Source: Galerina marginata (lineage: Eukaryota > Basidiomycota > Agaricomycetes > Agaricales > Galerinaceae). Taken from it: a DNA stretch of 64,000 nt. A model generated the notes under the pieces. The model was not told the DNA's origin and searched no databases. It saw only the letters and a list, made by a program, of their open reading frames with translations. A program made the position numbers and the translations under genes. Positions 44,223 through 54,184 of this stretch are shown here, one piece after another (the first letter of the stretch is position 1; every line of letters begins with the position of its first letter). The stretch is from positions 3,162,001 to 3,226,000 of the forward strand of contig JAECYW010000003.1 in the NCBI GenBank assembly GCA_023014335.1, in the 5' to 3' direction.

Positions 44223-47200
44223 GATTAGTCGTAGAGTTGAAAAATCGTTCGTCTAGATGTTCAGGGAACAAGAAATTGTATCCGTATGTCGAGAAAGTTG
44301 CGTTTTATGTTCTCCAGACGCGGTACGAAGTACCTCGATCAAGTAATTGCGGTCCAGCCAAACTTGAACTCGAAGTTGACGAATAAACCGCCGTTCCACC
44401 TTGTTCGCTGGCACACAACGCTGGGCCGCGAAATCGATGCGATGTCGAGTTCGAATCCGATATCGTTGGGCGAGAAAAGAAACAGCTGGCTGTTATGGGT
44501 GCCTCTGCCCATTTGCACCAAGACATGTGAATTCAACAAGGTCCGTCCCACGTGGTAATCATGGTATGCGAAGTTCGGCCCGCCGTGGAGTAGATTAGAT
44601 TAGATGCTTGGTCTTCAAAATCGTTCTTTGCTCGATGCTGATGACGAGTAGGTTGGTGTGCCATCTAGTGAAGTCCAAACAACGCTCAGGTGCAAATAAT
44701 TGGTTCTAGAAACAATGTGTTCAATAAAATTGACCATACAGACACGGACGAACCTCACTTGCAAGTCCTAAAATGATTCCTTCTTTTCAGGAGAGGGTGG
44801 TCTTCAACTTAAGTATCGCCTCTTTCATAGTTACATCGACGTCGCTCCCGTTTCAACCTTGTTCATCCAAAATATCTTTGCCAAACCGCCTATGATAGGA
44901 TTTTCTCCGCAAGTGGTGGCAGGACGAGTTTGACAAATACGGAGTTTGTTTGCCACTTTTTTAGTATGAAAAGGAGTTGCATGGGGAGTCACTGCAGGAA
45001 ATGTAAATGAAGGTGATGGTTCGATTTTGAGAACCTCAGGGTGACTTCAGGGCTGGATACTTTCGAGTCCGACGACGCGATCACGTTGCAATTATGCGCA
45101 AACAAACTGGGTATAAAGAGTCGCGAATTTTACACCTTTTCACCAGCGACCACTTGAGCCCTTGAGCCCTCTATTACATCGCCCTCATTGCCCACCAACA
45201 GACTCTCGCTATGCTATTATTGCCAACGCCGCAGGCTGTTAGATGACCGTCGACCAGTCCCGCTCGCTCGAAGTCAAGGGGTTACTTGAAGTCTTGGAAG
45301 GCATGTCGTTTTATCCTCTCTTGAGCTTCATGATGCCTTGATTCTATTACATTCCTGTTCCTGTCTGACTGCGATAAAGTTCGCGTAGAGGACGCTTACG
45401 CCATCTGATATTTCTATTCCTGCTCAACTTCCTCATTTGAGTGTTTTTGCTGACCGTTTCTTTCAACCAAACTTTCGCAGATTCTTCGTGCTTCCTGCCG
45501 TGGTCTACTCGTACATGGCCCCATCATGAAAGCCGGTTTTATTGCACCAGAAATTCGTGAGTTTTCTAATTGCCGCGTCATCAATAGTGATGTTTTTTCT
45601 TCTATTATACTAACATGCTGTTATGAGTTATCAATTCTCTTTTCCTCTGAAGTCTTTTCGGATCTTTCTAATCCTCAAAAGTATTGATGCAATTTTCTTT
45701 AGTAGATTTATTCTTACCGACAACTGCAACGTCGTGTAACATATAAACATGTTTACTTTGTAGACTTGGTAAGTTGCACCATATTCTGACCTATGGCGTT
45801 TCCTCATCTTTACATGGGTTAGTGTCATCCAAACAGACAGTTGGAACCCGAAAACACCCTACCGTCTCACGGCTAGTAGCAATCCAGTCTGAGACAATTC
45901 GAGTCTTCTTGCCCTAATACAGGCGCTTATTTACACGACCACAACATGTGGGAAGCCGGTTTTGCATTGTAAATTCGTGAGTCTTCTCACCATCGCATCA
46001 TGACAATGATGATCTTGTATTCAGCTTTCGTTTAATACTACAATTGCCGTTCTGGGCTTTTGTTATGCGAACCATTTTTTTATATCTTTCTATCTGAGCT
46101 CTTTTCGGACCTTCCTATCTCTCAAATGTACTAACGCAATTTTTCTTTACCAGGCTTATTCTTCTCGACAACCACATCGTGTAGCTCAGAAATAGCTTTG
46201 CTCTTTGGTAGTTGTTCTTTTCTTATCTTGACATGGATTATTACGCAGCATCATCGTCCTCTTCTAGCCCTAAGACGGGCGCTTATTTACATATCACGAC
46301 ACGTGCAGTTTGTTTAATACCACCGAGTAGTTTCGTTCTAAACGTCGCCTATGCCTGCGAGTGGAAGCAGTCAATAGAACTGAGGAAGTTTCGCAATGCA
46401 CCCACACAGTCTTGCTTTTCTCATGAAACTTCCGATCCCACCCGGTGCTTCTTACATGAATTCTAGGCCACCGCGGTAACTACCAAGGTCACTTCGACCT
46501 CCGCGACCTTCAAAAGTACCAAAGCTTCACTTACAAAACCATTGCTTAGTTTTATTGCCCGGCTCGGTGTTTTATGTCTTCCAAGTACCACTTCGAACGA
46601 TAACTTTTAAGCCTGCCGAATGAGAAATCTTTTAAGGTTGCTTTCCGATGCATTTCTGATTTATCTGCAGGAAGCACCCGGGAGGACGCGAAAGAAGGCA
46701 GTCGAATATAATTAAGTGTTATGCGTATTTTGCGAGCCCCCCCGCAGAGTCATAGTCAGTCAGGCCTTTAGTGGCCTCAGACCTTATCAGTGGCGGCGTC
46801 AAGATACCCGGGCCCGGGGTTATTGACTGACACCGCTCGAGTCAGACACCGTCATTGGTCGTATAAGTATAACAGTATATAACATTGCAAGATACGACCT
46901 TTTTATAACTTCAACTTCTTTATCACGATCACAACGCACGACTAGCCGTCTATCATTATCCGTTAAACTGCCTCCACGATCCCTTTACTCCGATAACGCG
47001 GAACACGGGCTAAAGCAGTTCGATGTGAGTGTAGTTCGTTCGTCTTGCAGCCGGATTCCGGCCACCAAGCATGATAATTTTTGCCTTCCTTGGATTTTTA
47101 GTGCAATTAACGCGATTCGTTGTCGATATTGCACATTGAAATATCCGGTTTCTTCGAACCTCTGATTTTCCCCCTTGTGGCCTTTTTCTTTCCCCTAATG

Positions 47201-47728
47201 CCAATTTTTTACACTAAAAATCACAACCCATATTTTCAAAGATTATGCGTCCATGCATGGGAGTTATGTCGTGATACACAACCCAAAATGGCTGACACTT
47301 TCTTAATATAAATCGGAGAGTTCATAATCTCCCTCTACTCGTGATCATTTTCTAATCTTCCTCTAGCACTTTGTCCACATTGTCACTGGGACAGCCTGGG
47401 GAAGTCGTTGCCTTTCGTAGAATCAAAGTGGATAAAGAACCCCAAAATTATGATGGAAAGGGAACCTGCCAGCCTCTCGGTTCACTTGAGCCTTCTTTTC
47501 TCTCGGTGATTGCCTCTTTTGGTATGTGGGCGCCTATTTTGATCAAACCTAAAGTGATTCGCATCATGTGCAAGTTTATTCTTGCGACCACCCAGCTATT
47601 TTACAATCTCCGATGGTGCCTGCAGCCTGTTTGTGTGCGGTGCTGTGCGTTGCTTCGAATGGTGCTGCGCTTTTAATAGTGCAAGGTCTCGGAATGCCAC
47701 ACCCCATTGTTTGAATCTCTCACGACTC
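44223..47728. other. Long gene-free region with tandem degenerate repeats
   Basis: Frames on both strands are short and AT-rich. Three diverged units near 45500-45860, 45900-46240 and 46250-46320 share motifs (see next entry). 46740-46880 holds a GC-rich run (CCCGGGCCCGGGG). No gene is supported. Confidence 0.55.
45500..46320. repeat. Tandem diverged repeats, period about 400 bp
   Basis: Units A and B share GAAGCCGGTTTT / AAGCCGGTTTTATTGCA, then AATTCGTGAG, CTTTTCGGA(C/T)CTT and TTATTCTT with a CGACAAC and CGTGTA block. The start of a third unit repeats GGCGCTTATTTACA. Divergence is high, so the array is old. Confidence 0.6.
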
Positions 47729-49037
47729 ATGCCCTCCCTTCCCACCATGAGCAGGAAAGCTCAGCAGGCGCGCTTGGCTGCTAGAAACCCCTGGCTCAAG
47801 CCCGCACCACCGCGCCCAGCAGAACCCCCACGACCTCGCAAACCACGGAAGCCCAAGCTTCCACAGGAACTCGTAGATCTCATAATCGATTGTCTCTGGG
47901 ATCAGCAACAGGCGCTCAAGACATGCTCCCTTGTCGCGAAGTCGTTCGTTTTGCAGACTCGTATACACCTATTTTCCAAGTTGGACATCAAACTTCCCTA
48001 CCCTAAGAGGAACTCAAGGCTGAAGGCGCTTCTCGAGAAGGCGCCGTACCTTACGAAGTACGTCAGCGACCTAGTGGTCGTTATCTTAGCCCCAGACGGT
48101 GAAAATGACGGAGACGACCCTTTCCTGGGTGTCCTCCCTCTGTTTACCCAAACTACTACGCTTACAATCAAGGCGTATGGTGGCATTCCAAGGGATTGGC
48201 AGTCCGAGGTCACTCCCAATTCTCGAGCACTATTCTCCTCATTCGTCCTCGCAAATCCTGTGAATGCGATTGCGCTCCACAACATCCTTAATTTCGACAC
48301 TATTCTTCTCGCGAGGTGTAGCCAACTTTGTCATTTGGAACTCTCCGGGCAGACGAATCTCATCCCCTATCATTTCCCTCAATACTACACTATCCAACCT
48401 CCACGTATTTCCTCATTGACGATCGGAAAATGGCGTGAATCACCTCAATCACTTCTCGACTGCTTTACGGTGCCTCGTCCTGCATTTATCTTGAATAATA
48501 TCCAGAAACTTGACACCCATGAAGACGTCGCAATGTGGGCGTTTGTAAACCTTCCATTTTTGCAGTCTACAGTGGAAGATCTTATTATTCGTTTGAGAGG
48601 CTCAGGTAAATTTCTCGTCCATCTTCTCCCCTGCTCTGCTAAAATAAAAATTAGACCATGGAATCCCAGTGCCGGAACCCATCAGTATTACGCAACTTCG
48701 AAACCTCACTAACCTAGAGCTGCAGTGCGTAGACGATTCAAGCCAAATTGCATTCGCGTTTCGGTCTATGCGTATTCTCGAGAGTATTTCGCAACCATGC
48801 AGGCTACAGAAGCTTACTTTTCTATACGACCCCAATCCTGGACGACGCACGGCTGGACTCCCATTTAATGAAGTTTATTGGGGCTGCGTCGACTCGGCGC
48901 TCTTCTACCTACAACTGGCAAAGTCAGCCGTGATTTGTTTTAAATATGGGATAAACGTCCAACTTTCGGATCCTCTAAAAGTCTTTCCCCAAGTTCGTTC
49001 TTTGGGTATAAAAATTCAAGTCTCTGCTATAATTTAA
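47729..49037 (+). CDS. F-box-like domain protein with leucine-rich tail
   Basis: Two exons, 47729-48605 and 48655-49037, give 419 residues. A basic Pro-rich head (RPAEPPRPRKPRKPKLP) is followed by the F-box-like helix set LPQELVDLIIDCLWDQQQAL and CSLVAKSFVLQTR-x-HLF (residues ~48-90). Then come irregular leucine-rich segments (LCHLELSG; ISSLTIGKW; LRNLTNLELQCVD). In such proteins the F-box recruits SKP1-cullin-1 ligase and the tail chooses the substrate; agaricomycetes carry large, variable families. The start at the ATG before PSLPTMSRKAQQ is a choice; the frame is open further upstream to 47582. It is unrelated in detail to the F-box gene at 60.8 kb. Confidence 0.8.
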
Positions 49038-50059
49038 ATTCTATAAGTATTTTACGTACAATATTAGCTTCCTGTCTGTTTGTCGAGCCTCCGACAAATT
49101 AGCTTATTTTTTTGGGCGTAATAGATCTTTCCCCATGTTGTCCGCCGTCCTTTCCAGATCCACACAATAACGACGCGTCCCGTTGCAGTTCCCGACGTTA
49201 TTCGGATCAGGTAGTCAACCCATTCATAACCTCACTGCGAATCTGAGACGGCCCTTAGCCATACCGGATCATCAATTTTGACACCTTATGTACTCGAGTA
49301 CGTGCTTTAATAAGGCGCCATTCAATCAACTAAACAGGAGGGTTTTAGCGTTCGTTCAATCGCCAGCCTAGATACATAATTATTAATTTAATGATGCCGG
49401 CGTTGCAATTGTTGATGAGACAATAAGCCCAGGGTAGAAGGACTCTTATTGTTTGGTTGGATAATTGAAACGGCCGGATGACAAAAGAGCTCCAGGGAAT
49501 GCAACATGGCGAGGAACAAAAGAATTTTTGTGCCTACCATACTTATGGTGACGTCATGTTAGGCGGCCCGGACGCCGGACTTGGCCTGGCGACCGTATCA
49601 TGGTCCACTCGAAAATCTCAAGTCCTACATCCATGCCACTATCTCCAGCGAGCTCCTCCCGAGACCCAGAAGTACCTGCGTCTTGTCGAAAAGTTGAAGT
49701 CCTTCATCCTTTCGGTATCTGTGAAAATTCCGCGTGGTGGTCCATCCAAAGGCGGTAGACCGATCATAGAGTCTCTTTCTGGATTGAATACAACCTTGAT
49801 CGTCCTTATGCATCCCAAGACACAATGAAAACTCGGCCATTTGATTTGCATTCCCGGATATTAACATTCATTCTGTGGCCCTCTCCTTAAAGCGTCCTAG
49901 TCTACAATGTCGCGAAATAGGGAATTCAGGGTGACTCGGAGGGGCCGTTTGCCTCATGATCATACGTAAATCATATATATCGGAGGCCTTCGAGCTACGA
50001 CCAATTGGACTCCTCTCGTTTTCCCCCCTCGTCGACCTACCTCAGCCACTCGAAACCAA
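49038..50059. other. Intergenic, promoter side of the SDR gene
   Basis: A 116-codon plus-strand frame (49478-49828) overlaps rival frames on the minus strand and has no domain. I do not call it. Confidence 0.5.
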
Positions 50060-51436
50060 ATGGGAGGCTTTTTATCGCGTAGGACCGGATACTTTGACCC
50101 TCAGAGAGACTTGGCCGACTTGACAGGAAAGGTCGTCATCATCACTGGGGCCAAGTAAGTAAATCTGTTGCATATTCAAACTGTTTTGCGTTGCTTAACC
50201 CGTATCCCTGATAATTAGCACAGGGATTGGGTACCACACTGTCAAATTCCTTGCTCGTAAGGGGGCGAAAGTTTATTTAGGCGCCCGAAACGAGGTAAAG
50301 GCGAAAGCGGCGATCGCGCAGCTCGAACAAGAGGGTCTGGGATCGGGAAGTGTCGAATGGCTATACGTCAACATGAGCGATCCTAGGTGGGCGAAAGAGG
50401 CAGCAGAAGACTTCCTGCAGAAAGAATCGAGGCTCGATATCTTGAGTAAGTTCTCTCGCGTCTCGCAATACCGGTTTTCTGAAGCCTCCTTTAGTAAACA
50501 ATGCAGCAGTGTGAGCACAAACGGGTCGAATCCCGAAACGAACTGACAGTTTTTTCCAGGTTATCTGGGCCGTACGAAATAACGAGAGACGGTCTGTTCA
50601 GCCAGATCATTTGTCACTGAGTTCTACTTACCTCTGTGTGTCTAGGTCTAAATTTAACGATGGTTGTCAAGTTAGTCTTTACTCACAATTTAAACTCGAC
50701 GATTATTTGACATTCCTTTCAGTCATTTCAGCCCATTCGTGTTCATTCGAACATTACTGCCTCTGATGATAGAAACATCAAAGGAGCTAAACAGTGATGT
50801 CCGAATTGTTACAGTACGTCGCCGATGCATAGTATCTGTCCTCTTCTAAACGTCCATTTCCATTCCTACAGCTGGGATCCTGTGCGCACGACATGGGCCG
50901 GGCAACCGATTCTACTGTCAAATTCGAAGGAGTGGAAGACTTCAACCAGGAATTTGCGAAAGATTTCTATCCCGATTGGTCTCGCTACTGTATGTTATTT
51001 TCTTCGCTCCTGAGCCCATGTACTTGGCCACTCATCCTACTTGTCCCTGCAAGGCGTCACGAAACTAGCATGCACCCTATTTGCGCGAGAGCTACAGAAC
51101 AAATTGGACGACTCCAAGATCCCTATCTTCTCGATTCCCATCCACCCAGGAGAAGTCAACACTTTCGCTGATCGTGTCAAATGGTCGTTTCTGATGAAAA
51201 TCGTTATGGGCGTATTTTTTATGCGTCCAGAAGCTGGCTCGTTCAATTCTTGCTTCGCAGCCGCTTCGCCATTAGTAAAGAAAAATCCGGCAAAGTACAA
51301 GCGTGCATATCTTACACCAATCGGCAGCATTGGCACATTGGGAAAGAACGCGCAAAGAGACGACCTTTCACTTGATCTGTGGGACGCGACAGAAAGGATA
51401 TTGGAGGAAGCGAAGATTGAAATACCAAGCCTGTAA
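50060..51436 (+). CDS. Short-chain dehydrogenase/reductase (SDR)
   Basis: Eight exons: 50060-50154, 50219-50445, 50495-50510 (16 nt), 50560-50591 (32 nt), 50646-50670 (25 nt), 50723-50813, 50872-50989 and 51054-51436; 328 residues, phases closed. The nucleotide-binding motif TGANTGIG is formed over intron 1 (GKVVIITGANTGIGYHT), NNAA over introns 2-3, and the catalytic YxxxK (YCVTK) over intron 7. The usual active-site Ser falls in IVTLGS. The substrate-binding C-terminal part ends without a membrane anchor. The layout is that of the NAD(P)H-dependent retinol-dehydrogenase-like SDRs common in fungi; the substrate is unknown. A wrecked copy of the same gene follows downstream on the same strand. 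Confidence 0.88.
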
Positions 51437-52081
51437 ATTCAGGTGCGGAATCGTATATGATTAATAGCCGTTCGATTGGCTCATCGTACATAGGTCTTAT
51501 AAGTCATTCGTTTTGATCACGAAAACTAGGTAGTATACAATATATTCAGGTCAAATTTTGGGCCCCGCCGTTTTCTTTCGTTTTAGTAGTTTGTAATGAC
51601 TCATGAATTTCTTCGAAGACTTCCAATTGTTTGTGTTTGCGATTACGGCGCTTAATCGAACACGTTTATTAATTGAACAACCTGTGCAGTGAACCTAAAC
51701 AGACTTATTTTGGGACGACAAATGTCGTTAATTTTTTTAAATCGAGGTACGGGCGGCGCAGAGTAAGTCTTCCTTCCAAATGTCATTGGACTGCAAACCC
51801 GGAGTAGTAAATTTCAAGTCCATACATCATGGCGTTTCTCCGCACTCCGTCCCGGTAGTTGCGGATTGCAACCATGGGACCGACAGCCTGATTTTCCGGC
51901 ACAAGCTCGAAAATGTCTGAGTCCGATTGGATTGGGACATGCTGTGAGCTCAGGTTTCCTGCACCGGGTTCAAATCCGCCGGTTCTCAACCAGCCAATCG
52001 CCGACCCCGTATACAAGGTTCTCTTCTTTCCTGCTCCGAGAGTCCTCTACCTTTCTACACTGCCCAGGAAACGACGCCAAT
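51437..52081. other. Spacer between SDR gene and its pseudogene
   Basis: No supported gene. Frames at 51783-52104 on both strands are short and lack domains. Confidence 0.5.
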
Positions 52082-52620
52082 GGATGTTCTCAGAAGATAC
52101 TTAGGGGATTGTATCCCGAAAAGGATGTGTCCGACTTGGCAGGTAAAGTGCGACTGTCGCCGGAGTAAAGTTACTCTGACGGTTCTTCCTTCACGCCAGC
52201 CCATCTAAAGCATAGAAACCAAAAATAGGATATCACACAGCAGTGAAATTTTTTGCTCGAAAAGGACCCAAGGTCTGTGTACCTTAGGCTAGGAATGAGG
52301 CGAAGGCGCTCAAGGTTTGATGAGCAGTCCTTTCCATTCCAATCCATCCTGGAAGCGGTTAACACGGTCGCTGATCGCACGCTGTGGCCATTCCTTGCGA
52401 ACATTGGGATGGAATTGTTTTCACGCAACCGGAACCTGGCTCATACACGCCTTGATTTGCCGCAGCGTCGCCGCTGGTCAAGAACTTTTTTTCTACATGC
52501 AAGAGTGCGCATATCTCGACCTGTTGGGATCGTTGGGGAGATGGGCAAAAAATGCCAAGCAAGATGATCTTGCCATCGAGTTGGGGGAAACGACAGACAG
52601 AATGCTAATGAATGGGCGTA
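52082..52620 (+). pseudogene. Decayed tandem copy of the SDR gene
   Basis: The conceptual reading, with frame changes, gives LRGLYPEKDVSDLAGKV, then IGYHTAVKFFARKGPKVCV with an internal stop, then jumps to FSIPIHPG and CFAAASPLVK. It ends LGSLGRWAKNAKQDDLAIEL, matching the intact gene's C-terminus. The middle, including NNAA and YxxxK, is missing, and a TAG breaks the first part. It cannot encode an SDR. Confidence 0.85.
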
Positions 52621-52939
52621 GATATTCCCAATTTTTATTACACCTGCGCCCCATTTACCACTCTAATTTTTCAATGAACCGAATATACGCGATTCTTCGT
52701 ACTCCATGTTCTGTCGCTCGCGCGACGCGAGACGCGCATCCGACACGTGATTTTATGTTTCGATCATGTGCCCATTCACTGGCAGTCACTTGCTGGTCAC
52801 TTTTCCTTCGCAATCTTTTGAACCTCCTCCACCAAACTTGACCAAAAGGCCGGATTCTCCTTACCATCAAGGTGAGAGAACCCCAATTATTGGGCCTTAA
52901 CGTCTGCTCTTCCACATTCACTCGACTTTATTCAAGGAA

Positions 52940-53791
52940 ATGCAGCCAAGTTTTCAGCACTGCAAGATACCAAGCTTCTCCAGGTCGCAATTTCTATTGC
53001 AGCGACGCCGCATATCATCTTCTAGGCAGGCATATGCCCCAAGACAAACCACGGTACAAAAAGGGAGCGCGTTTGAAGAGCGATCTCTCAAATTGTTGGC
53101 GCAGACAATGTCCATGTCTTTAAAACGCGTTGGAGGCAAAGAAGACGGTGGAATCGACCTTGTTGGCTGGTGGTGGCTTCCTCGCGTTACTGTCGACGCG
53201 CAGAAACCATCGTTATTGTCGCTCGAGAGACGTCGATTACGAGTCATAGGTCAATGTAAAGCAGAGAAGAAAAAGTTGGGACCAAATTATGTGCGCGAAT
53301 TGGAAGGCGTAATGTATCGCTTCCTCACTCTATCGTCGACCAACGCATCCATTTATCCTGATACAGAAAACGTTCTTGAGCCTTTGCCCACGGACGCCTT
53401 GGAACATTCTCGGTTTCCCATGGTCGCTCTCCTAATTTCGGAATCGCCATTTACGAAGTCAACACTCCTACGCGCCCAGTCTTCACCGATACCCTTCTTC
53501 CTCTTGCATTTACCTCCATTAGAGGAGCCTTCCAGTGAAGATTCTCACGCGAACGACGACGTTGATGACTCCCTGGGTGATGTGGGGGCCGCAATGTGTA
53601 ATCCTGCTCTATGTGGGGCTCAAGGTCTACTGAAGGGGCGCCTGGAAGTTCGATGGGAAAGGCATCGTCTGGGACAACAAGGACGTCCTGCCATCTGGTG
53701 GAATAACCACAGGCTGCCGAGCGAGATTCCAGATCTTGAATTACCAGGAGTCGGTGAAAAAATCCTGGCCGATGGGCGGGGGAAAAATTGA
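52940..53791 (+). CDS. RRG7: RRG7-like mitochondrial protein with restriction-endonuclease fold
   Basis: Single open frame of 283 residues. The N-terminus (about 1-38) is basic with Ser/Gln and no acidic residues, as in a mitochondrial presequence. The core has KGSAFEERSLKLLAQ, then RVGGKEDGGIDLVGWWWLP, then RLRVIGQCKAEKKKLGPNYV. The GxxxGGIDLVG...(V/I)xGQCK pattern is a PD-(D/E)xK nuclease-like active site with Asp and QxK. Fungal RRG7 (DUF2034), needed for respiratory growth in yeast, has this form as I recall it. The C-terminal part is less conserved, with an acidic loop (EEPSSEDSHANDDVDD) and a WW-x-NHR segment. The start at 52940 gives a targeting signal; an upstream ATG is in another frame. 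Confidence 0.75.
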   Translation: MQPSFQHCKIPSFSRSQFLLQRRRISSSRQAYAPRQTTVQKGSAFEERSLKLLAQTMSMSLKRVGGKEDGGIDLVGWWWLPRVTVDAQKPSLLSLERRRLRVIGQCKAEKKKLGPNYVRELEGVMYRFLTLSSTNASIYPDTENVLEPLPTDALEHSRFPMVALLISESPFTKSTLLRAQSSPIPFFLLHLPPLEEPSSEDSHANDDVDDSLGDVGAAMCNPALCGAQGLLKGRLEVRWERHRLGQQGRPAIWWNNHRLPSEIPDLELPGVGEKILADGRGKN

Positions 53792-54184
53792 TGACTACAC
53801 CCAGCAAAGAAACTCTTTCGCACATGGTTATGTGCCATGGACTACGAGTTCAAGAGGCCCTCCAGAACATTGGTCATTGGAGGCTGCACCTGGAATATCC
53901 ACCCATGCTTTAGGCCGTAGACTCGTAACAGGTCGCCTCGGTTCTTGAACATCAATAATAAAAACTGATTTCTCACCGCTCATCAACCAGGTGACTCGGA
54001 ACCGGGCTTCGACGACGAGAGAAATCGTGGTGGGCCTGAAAGTCCAAGGATTTTTTACTTTGGTTATGGGAATGTGGGAGGTATGCATTGAATGTGCCAG
54101 TCAATAGGTTATCGGTGACATAGTGTATGGAAAATACATATTATTAAGGTATAATCCAAATGAATTAGAATTAGAAGCAAGATG
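53792..54184. other. Convergent intergenic stretch
   Basis: Lies between the stop codons of the RRG7-like and G-alpha genes. Only frame shadows are seen. Confidence 0.5.

Noticed and set aside
51955..51985. B-box-like GGTTCAAATCC suggesting a tRNA gene
   Set aside because: The bases around it do not form a 5 bp T-stem and no A-box or acceptor stem is found at tRNA spacing upstream.
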